Positions 27,343-40,749 of a DNA stretch of 64,000 bases are shown here, piece after piece. The notes under the pieces are model-generated. The model did no database searches, was not told where the DNA came from, and worked only from the letters and a program-made list of their open reading frames with translations. The translations under genes and the position numbers were made by a program. Numbering within the stretch: position 1 is the first letter of the stretch; the number at the start of each line of letters is the position of its first letter. The stretch is from the NCBI RefSeq assembly GCF_007570835.1, contig NZ_SUNC01000002.1, positions 1 through 64,000 of the forward strand, read 5' to 3'. The DNA comes from Croceicoccus sediminis (lineage in GTDB: Bacteria; Pseudomonadota; Alphaproteobacteria; Sphingomonadales; Sphingomonadaceae).

Positions 27343-28995
27343 TCAGCGGGCCGATTGATCGCTGGGCTGCCACGTTCCCAACCCATCCCCGTCTTCCCAC
27401 TCGCCGGCATACCTGCGTTTTGCCGCTCTCCACGCGCTACCTAGTTTCCCCCCCAGATAGCGCGCGGGCTTTGATGTCCCGACGGCCAGCGCGCCGCGGG
27501 TAACAAGCTCGACAGAGTTGATGACGGCCCAGACCGATTCCTCGAACGTAACGCCCACGCCGCTTGCCAGTCCCTCAACCGCATCGCCCGTTTCCCGATA
27601 GATTCTTGAACCGCGCGCAATGCCTTTGACCAGCCCGACGATGCTGATGAATCCGAGGCCTGCAAACACCGCATCCAGTGCGGTATCGCTGAAATCGATG
27701 ATCGGTCCGCCGAGGGCCAGCTCGACGCCATCGGTTAGAGCTTCGTTGGTGTAGCCCCCGTCGATCGAGCCCGTAATTTCCGCTTTTTCCGAGGTAACAA
27801 TGGTCGGGATATGGTCCGCCACGCTGTCGATATAGCTGGCGCTGTCGGTCGCCTTAATCTGGTATTCGATCCCGTCGATCACGATGTCCGTGTCCGGGTG
27901 GTTGAAATGCTCGAAGCGCACCCCGCCGAAGTCTGCTTGGACAAGCTCTTCAAAATAGGCGCCCTTCGTTAAGGCAACCAATCCAGCCAATTGCTCGCCA
28001 GGCATCATCAGCGTGTCGAGCCAGATGTCCGCATCGCTGATGCCTTCGTAATTGCCATTCACATCGCGCAGGGTCGCGAAGATGTCGGACGTTTGCGACA
28101 AATCACCCCAAGCCGACACCGGCACGGACAGCGCCGAAACATAGAGGGCGTTCCTGACTACCCAGTCGCTATCGAAAGCTTCTTCGCGCGACTGCGGGAT
28201 GGCGGTCAGCGCAATGGTTTCGACGTCTCGCGCCCGCCTCTCGACCAGAACGGCAAGCTCTGCGAAACGTTGATCGGCCTGCCGGAATTGCGGTGACTGT
28301 TCAAGCGTACGCAAGGCGTCTTCGAGCTCTGCGATCTTCACATCGACTTCGGCAAAGTCCGGGCGCGACCACTGCTTGCGCCATTTAAGGAAGCTCTTCT
28401 CTATGGCCTCGTCTATCTGCCTTTGCGCTGCCGTTTTCTGTTCGCCGATGGATCGGATCGCATTGCGCAAGGTCCGTTTCGCACGCAGGAAGGGATCGTC
28501 CTCGCGCAGCGCCTCGATCTGCTTGTTCAGTCTGCCTCCCGCCTGTGCGCAAAGATGCCTGACCGCAGCCTCGCGTTCGAGCCGCACTTCGCGGTCCTTG
28601 ACGCTAGAGAGGTGTTTCGAAATTTCGCGATCGCGCAGGCTCAGCAAATAGACCACGGCGGGTTCGTCTATCGCCTGCGCATCGAGATCGGCACGCAGAT
28701 CCAGTATCTCTGCCGAGGAGCTGGCATGGAGCAACTTTTGCACGACAAGCTCGGCTACCCCAAATCGCTCCATGCGACTTTCAGCTTTGCGCCGGACGAG
28801 TGAGGCGGCTCCGCCCGCCGAACCTAGCGCAAGCGCAGCGCCACCCATGCTGAGAGTGAACGTATCCGTAATGAAAAACGACAGCGAACCCGCAAGAGCG
28901 CCTGCCCCGGTGACAAGCGCTCCCGTTGTCAGGAAGGCACATGCTCTCCCCGCCAAGGCATGACGCCTACGCACTGCTTCGATCGGATTTTTCAT
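27343..28995 (-). CDS. Membrane protein with a PD-(D/E)XK-like nuclease motif, unknown function
   Basis: A 550-residue protein not recognised as a named family. Residues 18-66 hold two Gly/Ala-rich membrane helices; residues 70-260 are charged and helical, probably coiled coil. Then comes AYFEELVQADFGGVR-FEHFNHPDTDIVIDGIEYQIKAT (347-382, split), where Glu349/350, Asp370 and Gln379-Ile-Lys381 are spaced like the catalytic E, D and (D/E/Q)XK of a PD-(D/E)XK nuclease. A Gly-rich hydrophobic segment (about 425-460) follows. The ATG at 28995 has GGGGGG just upstream. In an island beside restriction genes, a membrane-tethered nuclease effector is possible; this is inference. Confidence 0.6.
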   Translation of the reverse strand: MKNPIEAVRRRHALAGRACAFLTTGALVTGAGALAGSLSFFITDTFTLSMGGAALALGSAGGAASLVRRKAESRMERFGVAELVVQKLLHASSSAEILDLRADLDAQAIDEPAVVYLLSLRDREISKHLSSVKDREVRLEREAAVRHLCAQAGGRLNKQIEALREDDPFLRAKRTLRNAIRSIGEQKTAAQRQIDEAIEKSFLKWRKQWSRPDFAEVDVKIAELEDALRTLEQSPQFRQADQRFAELAVLVERRARDVETIALTAIPQSREEAFDSDWVVRNALYVSALSVPVSAWGDLSQTSDIFATLRDVNGNYEGISDADIWLDTLMMPGEQLAGLVALTKGAYFEELVQADFGGVRFEHFNHPDTDIVIDGIEYQIKATDSASYIDSVADHIPTIVTSEKAEITGSIDGGYTNEALTDGVELALGGPIIDFSDTALDAVFAGLGFISIVGLVKGIARGSRIYRETGDAVEGLASGVGVTFEESVWAVINSVELVTRGALAVGTSKPARYLGGKLGSAWRAAKRRYAGEWEDGDGLGTWQPSDQSAR

Positions 28996-29178
28996 TACCC
29001 CCCGCTTCACATGATTTTTCCGCTGTTTAGCGGATGCTGGCTTATGTAGTAATAAGAAATTCTGGAGACATAAGGTGAAACGCTGGTGCGGTGTCAGACC
29101 GATGGCCAAATGACCACTTTCAACTACCCGACCACCGGAACCAGACAGTCTCCTGTCGGCCCATTTCATGCCCTTTCG

Positions 29179-32118
29179 CTACAAGCCAATCTCGAACGGC
29201 TTGATCCGCTCCTTGGTCAGCTCAGGTGCCTTTTTTCGTTCAACCTGCGGTTCCTGGTTGGCCGCTTGGATCTGACCCGCGCGCTGTCCCTTGGCTCCCG
29301 CTAGGCCAAGTCTCTCAGTAATTTCAGCGGCTGATGTCTTGTCGCCCAGATTGGTCGAAATACCACGACCAACTTTGTCCCGGTTGTCGACAATCAGCGT
29401 GAGTTCGTCCCGCAATCGCGTGATCGTGACGAGGAAATTGCGCTGAGAGAGCAGGCGCCTCTCGCGGCTGTCGAGCACGGCAATGCCTTTATCTGCTGTG
29501 AGACCCTGCGCCATATGGGCGTTGAGCGCGTAGGCGAGGTCGATCCGCTTCAGCATCGGATCGTTCGGCTTCAGTCTATGCTCCATGCCGCTGGAACTCG
29601 TGACCGTCACCCCGCCCTGATCGATCGCGGCGACGGTAGCCCTGTCGGCATTTATCATTCCGCGCTTGTGGTCGCTCGCCGTCCAACGGATGGCATCCCC
29701 GGTATAGAAATCGAGATCCTTCTTCTCGAACAGCTGCAATGCTTGGTCGCTGCCCTTCGCCGACAACCTTGCTGGCACGAAGCGGCGCAAATGCCCTCGC
29801 TCATCGCGAAGCGTAACAACACCCTTCTCGGTATCAACAGCGGCGACCTCATGGCTTCCGCGTCCGAGCCCATGGCGCGATTGGCGGCTTGCCACTTCAA
29901 GCACCATGCCCGGCGCGTAATTGCGCGCGTAGCGCAATTCCTCGCGTGTCGCGTTTACACGGGATAGAACTGTAAGCTGTGCGCTTGCTGGTCCGATTTC
30001 GCCATTGGCGGCGAGCCCGGTTTGAACCGCGGCATTTATCTCGGAGCGCAAACGACGACCTGCCGCAAAGATCGATGTGCGTTCGCGCTCTGCTGGCGGA
30101 AGGGACAGCCAGCGTTCCGCTGCAACGATTGCGCTGTTCTCCTGGACCTCGACGATATGATCCTTGAGATGTTCGAGGGCATCGCTGGTCTTGCCTGACT
30201 GGGCCGCCTGCTGCGCCATCTTGAGGGTATCGGAGCGCGCACGAAGATTGTGGTCCATGCGCGCCGTTGCGGTCCCTGCGCGCTGCGCCAGAGCAAAGGG
30301 CTTGCCCGCTTCGACAGCTCCCAGTTGCTTTTCGTCGCCCATGAGCACGAGGCGATCGACCTTCAGTAGATTGGCAAACCGGATCAGGCGGTCCTGGTCT
30401 CGGGTAGAAACCATTGAGGCTTCATCAAGAACAACAACAGTGTCGCGAAATTCCTCGCGCGCGGTGGCCATCTCCGCTTTGCCCGCCGAGCCATCAAGGA
30501 GCTTACGATTTTGCCCGAGAAAGCGATGCAGGGTCATCGACGGGATGCCGGTATCCTTCTCCAGCATGCGCACCAGTGTGTTCTGAACACCCAAGCCGAT
30601 GACTCTCTTGCCATGCTCTTCCAGTAGCTGATTGAGTGGCCGAAGCACGCTTGATTTACCTGCCCCTGCCACACCCTGGATGGCTACAACGCGATTGGTT
30701 GACGAGAGGATCAACCGGCCCGCCGCTTCCTGACCGGCGTTGAGTTTCATACCATAGTTGATAGCTGCCGACGCTTGCAGATACGGTCCTGCGGTCTGCG
30801 CGTCGAGGATAGGATGAGCTGCGCCGTTCCCCTTATCGATCTCGGCCAGCATGCGGGTCTCAAGCGCCAAGGCATTGGATGTAGTCAGCCACCCTTTCTG
30901 CGCGCCACTCCCGCGCAACAGCGCGCCCTGCTGCGCAAGTTGAGCGATCCGTCTTTCGACCAACTTCATCGTTGTCGGCAGGCCGAAATCAAGCGATGCC
31001 TTGGCAAGATCGTTTGCCGTGAACGCCGCCTCTCGTTCGGACAAATGCCGTACCGCCGATGCAACTGCGTGAGCCGTCGCAATTTCTTCGCGGCCTTTCA
31101 TATGAAGCCGCTTGGGAATCAGCGGATCGCCCTCCTTGATGCCCATTCGCTCGGCGACGCTGGCGATCATTGCCTTGCCCCGTTCAAGTAAAGTGGGGCG
31201 ATCATTTGCCCGCTTGGCAGCCGCAACAGCCAGCTCTTGCGAACGCAGCTTGGCGTCGCGCACCATGCCTTCAAGGTCGAGCCTCTGATCCCAAGCCTGC
31301 CCCTCCCATTGGCTCATCAAGGCACCGCGATCGACATCGCTTTGCTTGGCCTGCCGGGTCGCCAGCGTCGCCACCAGACCCGCCTCGAGCCCGCCGCCGC
31401 GTCGGGCTTCGAGGACCTCCTGACGCCGCGTCGAGAAGGCCATCACCGCGTCACGGTCTACACCCTTGGCTTCGAAGTTTCCGTGCTTTCCGAATGTGCC
31501 GATCCGGTAGCCAAGCTTCTCTACCTCGATCCGGAACCGTGCCATTGCCATGGCATTGAGCAGCGTATTGTGCTGCCACAGCTTGTCGTTGCGCAGCGCC
31601 CTCCACTTGCCATTCTTGTCCTGCGTCATATTGGCGACGACGGCGTGGAAGTGCAGGTTCGGTTCCTGGTTGCGGTTGGTGTCGTGCTGGAACAGGGCAA
31701 CGGTCAGGTTATCGCTGGCATGCAGCCGTTCTTTGCCGCTCTTCTCGATGCGAAATTGCGCGGCGTTCTTCTCTGCCCATTGGAGCGTTTCGACGACCGC
31801 CGAACGGTACGCGTCAATGATCCGCTGATCCTTGCCGATCAGCGCCAACAGTGACCAGCTTTTGGGCAGCGAAAAGGTCAGATCTGTCCCGGCGCGGTGA
31901 TACTGACCCTGGTGACCGATACGTTCGCCATTGGGAAGTTCGCCGCGCAAGATTGCCTCAAACGCTTTGTCATCGACCGTGCCTGAAAGACCCAACCTTT
32001 CGGCACCCTTACCGACCCAGATGCCGGACCGATCAGCGTCCGCCTTGGTGTAATAATTGTCGTTGGCGAAGTAGTTGGCGGCACCGCCTGCAGAGCGCAC
32101 ATTGGCAACCGAAAGCAT
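29179..32118 (-). CDS. MobF-family conjugative relaxase with helicase domain (TraA/TraI/TrwC type)
   Basis: This is a 979-residue relaxase. The N-terminal TrwC domain (about 1-300) has tyrosines in ANYFANDNYYTKAD and the metal-binding three-His motif in LHFHAVVANMTQD. A RecD-like helicase follows (about 440-900), with Walker A GVAGAGKSS (about 481-489), VVLDEASMVS, and the late motifs HMAQGLTADKG and VTITRLRDELTLIVD. It nicks and unwinds the element for transfer. It ends in a short, basic, Gln-rich tail, shorter than in plasmid TraA proteins. It is preceded by the small accessory gene with a 3-base gap. Confidence 0.9.
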   Translation of the reverse strand: MLSVANVRSAGGAANYFANDNYYTKADADRSGIWVGKGAERLGLSGTVDDKAFEAILRGELPNGERIGHQGQYHRAGTDLTFSLPKSWSLLALIGKDQRIIDAYRSAVVETLQWAEKNAAQFRIEKSGKERLHASDNLTVALFQHDTNRNQEPNLHFHAVVANMTQDKNGKWRALRNDKLWQHNTLLNAMAMARFRIEVEKLGYRIGTFGKHGNFEAKGVDRDAVMAFSTRRQEVLEARRGGGLEAGLVATLATRQAKQSDVDRGALMSQWEGQAWDQRLDLEGMVRDAKLRSQELAVAAAKRANDRPTLLERGKAMIASVAERMGIKEGDPLIPKRLHMKGREEIATAHAVASAVRHLSEREAAFTANDLAKASLDFGLPTTMKLVERRIAQLAQQGALLRGSGAQKGWLTTSNALALETRMLAEIDKGNGAAHPILDAQTAGPYLQASAAINYGMKLNAGQEAAGRLILSSTNRVVAIQGVAGAGKSSVLRPLNQLLEEHGKRVIGLGVQNTLVRMLEKDTGIPSMTLHRFLGQNRKLLDGSAGKAEMATAREEFRDTVVVLDEASMVSTRDQDRLIRFANLLKVDRLVLMGDEKQLGAVEAGKPFALAQRAGTATARMDHNLRARSDTLKMAQQAAQSGKTSDALEHLKDHIVEVQENSAIVAAERWLSLPPAERERTSIFAAGRRLRSEINAAVQTGLAANGEIGPASAQLTVLSRVNATREELRYARNYAPGMVLEVASRQSRHGLGRGSHEVAAVDTEKGVVTLRDERGHLRRFVPARLSAKGSDQALQLFEKKDLDFYTGDAIRWTASDHKRGMINADRATVAAIDQGGVTVTSSSGMEHRLKPNDPMLKRIDLAYALNAHMAQGLTADKGIAVLDSRERRLLSQRNFLVTITRLRDELTLIVDNRDKVGRGISTNLGDKTSAAEITERLGLAGAKGQRAGQIQAANQEPQVERKKAPELTKERIKPFEIGL

Positions 32119-32121
32119 CGC

Positions 32122-32427
32122 TCAGCGCCCCGCACGCGTGGCGGCCTTGCGTTCGCGATATTCGCGAATGCGTCGTTGGTAAGCGACCACCACGCGGTCC
32201 CGCAGCTCCTTATCCTTGTGGGTTCGGAGCCAACCATCGAGCGCGATCTTGGTGAACAGCAAATCGGCCAGAACCTGATCTCGGAACGCCTCGTCCTGGG
32301 GCTGCTCGAGAGCCTCGATGACAGTGAGTTTCAGCCACTGGCTGACGCTCATGTGCGCTGCATCAGCAGCGGCTTTGACAAGGGCATGAAGGTCTTCGTC
32401 GACATAGCATTGAAGGGCAAATCGCAC
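32122..32427 (-). CDS. Small mobilization accessory protein (ribbon-helix-helix-like)
   Basis: The 101-residue basic protein opens MRFALQCYVDEDLHALVKAA, a pattern like ribbon-helix-helix proteins (beta strand, then MSVSQWLKLTVIEAL helix). A helical segment and a very basic C-terminus (RRIREYRERKAATRAGR) follow. Proteins of this size directly before a MobF relaxase usually bind oriT (TrwA/TraC-like) and help nicking, and may repress the operon. It lies 3 bases before the relaxase and probably shares its transcript. The assignment rests on context and fold resemblance. Confidence 0.65.
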   Translation of the reverse strand: MRFALQCYVDEDLHALVKAAADAAHMSVSQWLKLTVIEALEQPQDEAFRDQVLADLLFTKIALDGWLRTHKDKELRDRVVVAYQRRIREYRERKAATRAGR

Positions 32428-32845
32428 GGCGTCACCTGACGTTTGGCCGCCCCTCTTCGGCCCAATGACCCCTCTCGACTGACATCAGTCTACGGCAGCG
32501 ACCACCCTGTAGGAAAACGCTATTTTTCGACGTCAGATTAATAGCTTAGCGCCGAGCAACTCACATGTGAGTTGCGGATCGAGAAGTGACATCAGATGAC
32601 ACTACTTGGCGACAGATGGTCAAATGGCTGCGAAACCCGCAGAAATCCTCGACTTCCAAACACCGGATCTCCGGGTACGGTGTGCCCTCCAATTTCCGAC
32701 GATCACCCTGCTCGACCAGTCTCTTGGGCGGTTTCAGACTGAAGAGAAATTCACTTCCTGCCGAACGGATACGTGAGCGGGAATGGCGATTGAATTCAGG
32801 CATTAGAGCATAGCCAGCCAGTCTTCGCCATGCCATAGATCGGCG
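32428..32845. other. Non-coding gap, candidate oriT / divergent promoters
   Basis: These 418 bases separate the leftward mobilization genes from the rightward hsd operon. No convincing gene is seen: overlapping short frames at 32561-32836 (minus) and 32586-32813 (plus) lack recognisable sequence. The gap contains a perfect 20-bp palindrome at 32556-32575 and several copies of GACATCAG/GACGTCAG-like words (about 32476-32600). Its position before the relaxase operon makes it the best candidate for the origin of transfer and the mob promoter, and the right part should hold the hsdM promoter. Confidence 0.45.
32556..32575. repeat. Perfect 20-bp palindrome upstream of the mobilization operon
   Basis: GCAACTCACATGTGAGTTGC is perfectly self-complementary over 20 bases. 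It lies 128 bases upstream of the accessory gene's start, where a TrwA/RHH-type protein or a relaxase would bind. It could be an oriT inverted repeat or an operator. Confidence 0.6.
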
Positions 32846-35506
32846 ATGATCAAACTAACACTGTCACAACTTACGGGCCTATTGTTCAAAGCCTGCGACG
32901 AGCTTCGCGGGAACATGGATGCCTCTGAATACAAAGAATACATCTTCGGGGTGCTGTTCCTGAAAAGGTGCAGTGACTTGTTCGATCAGCAGCGTGAAAA
33001 GCTGGCGAAGGATCTTCGTGCTCGCGGGCTTGATGGTGATCGGCTGGAGGCCGCGCTCAACAACCCGGATCAGTATATTTTCTTCGTGCCGTCAGAAGCG
33101 CGCTGGGAAACTGTTCGGCACTTGAAAGAAGATGTCGGCAACGGCCTGAATACCGCGCTCGGTGAACTTGAGCGGCACAACAAGGATCAGCTCGAGGACG
33201 TGCTCGAGCACATCAATTTCAACCGCAAGATTGGTCAGCGATCCCTGAGCGACGACACGCTCGTCGACTTCATCCAGGTCTTCGAGAAGATCCCCCTGCG
33301 CGACGAGAACTTTGAATTTCCTGACCTGCTCGGTGCCGCCTATGAATACCTCATCAAGTACTTCGCCGATTCCGCTGGTAAGAAAGCAGGTGAGTTCTAC
33401 ACGCCCGCTGATGTCGTGCGCACCATGGTCGAAATCGTCGACCCGAAACCAGGCATGTCGGTCTATGATCCAACGGTTGGTTCAGGCGGGATGCTGATCC
33501 AGTCGCGGGATTACATTCGCGATACCGGGGGCGATCCCCATGACCTTACCCTGGCCGGGCAGGAAAAGATCGGCACCACCTGGTCGATCTGCAAAATGAA
33601 CATGATCCTGCACGATATCCAGTCGGCGGATATCCGGCAGGATGACACCATCCAGCACCCGCAGCACCGCGACAAGGACGGCGAACTGATGCGGTTTGAT
33701 CGCATCCTCGCCAACCCGCCGTTCAGCCAGAACTACAGCAAAAAGGACATGGAAGCACCCGGACGCTTCTCCGTCTGGATGCCTGAGAAGGGCAAGAAGG
33801 CGGACATGATGTTCGTCCAGCACATGCTTTCCGTGCTCAATGCGAAAGGCCGAATGGCGAGTGTGATGCCGCATGGCGTTCTGTTCCGTGGCGGAGAAGA
33901 GAAAGAAGCGCGCAAACACTTCATCGACAAGGGTTGGCTGGATGCGGTGATCGGCCTGCCGTCATCGTTGTTTTACGGCACGGGCATTCCTGCCTGCCTG
34001 CTCGTAATGAACAAGGAACGCGCTGCCGAGCGGGACGATGTCCTGTTCATCAATGCCGACCGGGAATACCGCGAAGGCAAAGCGCAGAACTTCCTGCGCC
34101 CGGAAGACATGGCGAAGATCGTCCACGTCTATCGTGCACGCAAAGACGAGCCTGGCTATGCCCGCGTGGTGCCGCGCAGTGAGATTCGGGGAGAGGACTA
34201 CAACTGCAACATCCGCCGCTATGTCGACAATGCGCCGCCGCCCGAACCGCAGGACGTTCGCGCGCATATCCATGGCGGCGTTCCGACGGCGGAGGTCGAT
34301 GTGCTGGAGCGGTTCTGGCGCAACTATTCCGGTTTGCGAGCGGACTGCTTTGCGCCCCGTTCCGATGAACCAAAGTATTGCGACTTTGCTGATGCTATCG
34401 GCACGCGGAGGGACATTGCCGGACTGGTCCGTGAGCACGAAGGCGTCACCTCGACGCATGCGGCATTCATGGAGCGGCTGAACACATGGTGGTTTGAGAA
34501 CCTGCCCACAATTCAGCAAATCGAGCCGGGCGATGGGAAACAGAGCGGCGGCAATGTCTATGCCGTGCGCCGCGCGCTGGTCGCTTCGATCGATAACGCG
34601 TTTGGCGACCAGACGTTGCTCAATGATTTCCAGTTGCGGGGCGCGATGGCCAAGGCGATCGACGGGCTGAAGGTCGATCTGAAGTCCATTGCCGCCAGCG
34701 GCTGGGGGCCGGAGCTGATCCCGGATGATGATATCCTGCAAAGCCAGTTTCCGGAGCTGATCGAGGAAATGGCGGCAAAGCGCGCGCGGATTGATGAGCT
34801 GGGTGCGCTTTTCACCGCTGCCGATGATGAGGATTTCGAGGACGAGGACGACACCGGCGTGCTGGGCAGCGAAATCGTCTCCTCACTCAAGGAAGAGGAG
34901 AAGGGTCTCAAGGCGCAGATCAAGCCGCTGACCAAGGAAGCGAAGGCTGCTGTGGCCCCGATCAAGGCGGATATCGACCGGCGCGATGCGTGGCCCGATT
35001 GCTGGGGCAAAGCTGACGTGAAACTTGGCGGTACGCAGTTTGCTCCGGACATTGGCGATGCGCGGCGCACGCTTAGCGTCGCGAAGGATGCTGAGGTCGA
35101 TCCCTTCCTAACGATACCGCTTGAAAAGCTGGCCAGTGAGGGCGGCGACATTGTTGAGCGGCTCGCCGAGATTGCCCACCGGCTCGCCGCGCATAAGGCG
35201 CTGGAGGATGAGGCGAAGTCACTGAAAGCGGAGCTTCGCACGGCGGAGAAAAAGAAGGACGATCTGGTCGAACAGGCGCGCGCGAAGATCAGCCGCGAGG
35301 AAGCGCGCGATGAAATCCTCAAGCGGTTCCACCGGATCGTGCAGGACACCTATCGCCACTATCTTGAGGCGGACCGCCGCGCGGTGACAGCCGCCATCGA
35401 GAATCTACACGACAAATATGCGGTGACGCTGCGCGATATCGAGAACCAGCGCGCCAGCGCGGCGAGTGAGCTGGACGGGTATTTGAAGGCGCTTGGGTAT
35501 GTCTGA
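32846..35506 (+). CDS. hsdM: Type I restriction-modification methyltransferase subunit
   Basis: An 886-residue HsdM. The N-terminal HsdM_N region (about 1-150) opens [20 protein letters not shown]; the N6-adenine methylase core (about 160-480) has the SAM motif [12 protein letters not shown] and the catalytic NPPF in [17 protein letters not shown]. Residues about 490-886 form a long charged, mostly helical extension with acidic ([11 protein letters not shown]) and coiled-coil segments; typical HsdM is 490-550 residues, so this is the large HsdM type. It methylates host DNA for self-protection and partners HsdS. Its stop overlaps hsdS by 8 bases. Confidence 0.94.
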   Translation: MIKLTLSQLTGLLFKACDELRGNMDASEYKEYIFGVLFLKRCSDLFDQQREKLAKDLRARGLDGDRLEAALNNPDQYIFFVPSEARWETVRHLKEDVGNGLNTALGELERHNKDQLEDVLEHINFNRKIGQRSLSDDTLVDFIQVFEKIPLRDENFEFPDLLGAAYEYLIKYFADSAGKKAGEFYTPADVVRTMVEIVDPKPGMSVYDPTVGSGGMLIQSRDYIRDTGGDPHDLTLAGQEKIGTTWSICKMNMILHDIQSADIRQDDTIQHPQHRDKDGELMRFDRILANPPFSQNYSKKDMEAPGRFSVWMPEKGKKADMMFVQHMLSVLNAKGRMASVMPHGVLFRGGEEKEARKHFIDKGWLDAVIGLPSSLFYGTGIPACLLVMNKERAAERDDVLFINADREYREGKAQNFLRPEDMAKIVHVYRARKDEPGYARVVPRSEIRGEDYNCNIRRYVDNAPPPEPQDVRAHIHGGVPTAEVDVLERFWRNYSGLRADCFAPRSDEPKYCDFADAIGTRRDIAGLVREHEGVTSTHAAFMERLNTWWFENLPTIQQIEPGDGKQSGGNVYAVRRALVASIDNAFGDQTLLNDFQLRGAMAKAIDGLKVDLKSIAASGWGPELIPDDDILQSQFPELIEEMAAKRARIDELGALFTAADDEDFEDEDDTGVLGSEIVSSLKEEEKGLKAQIKPLTKEAKAAVAPIKADIDRRDAWPDCWGKADVKLGGTQFAPDIGDARRTLSVAKDAEVDPFLTIPLEKLASEGGDIVERLAEIAHRLAAHKALEDEAKSLKAELRTAEKKKDDLVEQARAKISREEARDEILKRFHRIVQDTYRHYLEADRRAVTAAIENLHDKYAVTLRDIENQRASAASELDGYLKALGYV

Positions 35507-36796
35507 ATTTCGAGAAGCCTTCCTCAAAGAACTAATTCACCCTCTTGAGTCAGGGAAGCGACCCTCAGGCGGCGTGAGCTCAGAAACTGAAGGTGTCCCT
35601 AGTCTGGGAGGTGAGAACATCCATTCGTCTGGGAGAATGACCTATTCGAATGTGAACCGCATCGCACCAGAATACGCCCGATTGATGAAGAAAGGTCGCC
35701 TTCAAACCGGTGACACCCTGATAAACAAGGATGGTGCCCAGACAGGGAAGGTCGCGCAATACGCAGGTGAATTCGAGCGGGCTTGGGTGAACGAGCACGT
35801 TTTTATCTTACGGCCGATTCTCGATGAGATTCACCCTGATTTCTTGTTCTACTCGATGCTGGATGGCATCGCCCAGCAACAGATTTCGCGCAGGATCACC
35901 GGATCTGCACAACCTGGCTTGAATTCTGACTTCATTAGAGCCGTAACGCTAGCCATTCCAAATGATCTCAAGGCGCAGTCACTGATCGCCAGAGTGCTGA
36001 AGCTCTTGGATACCCAGATCGAGGCGACGGAGGCGTTGATTGCGAAGCAGGAGCGGCTGCGCGCCGGTTTGATGCAGGACCTGTTCACGCGCGGCGTGGA
36101 CGAAAACGGCGAACTGCGCCCACCCCGCGAAGAAGCACCGCACCTCTACCACGAAACTGAAATTGGTTGGCTCCCCACTGATTGGAGGACGGGTCAATTG
36201 CGAGACCTAACAACCAAGATTGTGGATGGCGTCCACCACACCCCAACTTACGTGGAGCAGGGCATTCCGTTTGTCACGGTCAAGAGCCTGACGGCGGGTC
36301 GAGGAATCGCAACAGACCGAGGAAATTACATTTCGCTATCTGATCACCGGATCTTCTTGCGCAGAGCCGATCCAAGACTCGGCGACGTGCTGGTTTCGAA
36401 AGATGGGACACTAGGGATTGCTCGGCTGGTTGAAAAAGACACTGTTGAGTTCAGCATTTTTGTGTCTGTTGCATTGCTTCGGCCGATCCCGTCATCACTC
36501 TCACCAAGCTTTCTAAGGGAGTTCTTCAACACCCATTTCTACCACAAACAGATGGGCTATCTTTCCGCCGGGTCCGGCCTCAAGCACATTCATTTGGAGC
36601 ATTTTCGAAAGTTCATTTTGCCGCTTCCTGAGACGCAAGAACAGGGCCAAATAATTGGCCAACTTGGCGAAATTGACTGTCAGATTCTTCACACTGAGAA
36701 ACAGCTGGAAAAACTCCGTCTCCAAAAATCAGGCCTCATGCAAGATTTGCTAACCGGCACAGTCTCGGTGGAGCCACTGCTGGAGAAGGAGCCAGC

Positions 36797-36800
<4 letters not shown>
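35499..36800 (+). CDS. hsdS: Type I restriction-modification specificity subunit
   Basis: A 433-residue HsdS with two target-recognition domains (about 5-150 and 225-375), each followed by a conserved helical spacer: the first contains [27 protein letters not shown] (split over two lines of helix) and the second [20 protein letters not shown] followed by [12 protein letters not shown]. The two halves read the two parts of a bipartite site, which cannot be predicted here. The ATG at 35499 is used; a TTG at 35493 is also in frame. It overlaps hsdM and meets hsdR with ATGA. Confidence 0.93.
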
Positions 36801-40047
<3,247 letters not shown>

Positions 40048-40051
<4 letters not shown>

Positions 40052-40749
40052 AGATGTGCGCACAAGACATCGAGTTCACTCTTATTCGGAGCGACAGGAA
40101 GACAGCCGATATCGTGATCGAGCGGTCCGGCGACGTTATAGTGCGCGCGCCAAACGAAATCGACGATGGGAAGCTTCTCCAGGCAGTCGCTGATCGCGCA
40201 CTTTGGGTGCATCGATCGCTTGCCGAATGGGAAAGCTTGAATTCTAGCAAAAGAATAAGACCCATCGCCCAGGGGCAGGGGTTCGCCTACCTTGGCCGCT
40301 CATATCGGCTCAAGTTTGTCGATAACGCCAAGAGCCCACTCGTTCTGAAGAATGGCCGATGGGAGATTTGTGAGAGGTTTGTCGAAGAGGCCGGGGAAGC
40401 GGGCGCGCGAAAGGCCTTTCGGGACTTCTACATCGAGAAGGGGAGAAGAGTCTTTGGCGAGAGAGTTGCCCACTTTGCGCCAAGAGTTGGTGTTTCCCCA
40501 GGCGAAATCGCGGTGAAGGAGCTAGGATATCACTGGGCTTCATGCGGTGCAGGAGGGACGCTCAATTTTCACTGGAAGACGCTGATGGCCCCGCAAACCG
40601 TCATTGACTACATTGTGGTTCACGAGCTCTGTCACTTACGTCATCGTGACCATTCCGATGCGTTCTGGAACGAGGTCGATAAGGTGCTGCCAAATTATCG
40701 GGATAGAAAGTTTTGGCTTAAGAACCAGGGCGCCTCACTTGATCTGTAG
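40048..40749 (+). CDS. YgjP/DUF45-type metallopeptidase coupled to hsdR
   Basis: The 233-residue protein has the zinc motif HELCHLRHRDHSDAF (about residues 191-205) and the family block KELGYHWASCGAGGTLNFHWKT (split). It belongs to the same family as the chromosomal gene at 20416 but is clearly diverged. An ATGA overlap with hsdR makes it the fourth gene of the hsd operon. Such metallopeptidases often accompany type I systems; they may cleave HsdR, relieving restriction, but this is not proven. The 3' end overlaps the end of the convergent gene at 40718 by 32 bases. Confidence 0.88.

Noticed and set aside
29179-32427. Complete conjugation system
   Set aside because: Only the relaxase and an accessory protein are present; no VirB/TraB-type mating-pair or coupling-protein genes were found in the island.
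32122-32427. Toxin-antitoxin antitoxin
   Set aside because: Despite its ribbon-helix-helix look, there is no toxin partner; the relaxase follows directly, so a mobilization role is favoured.
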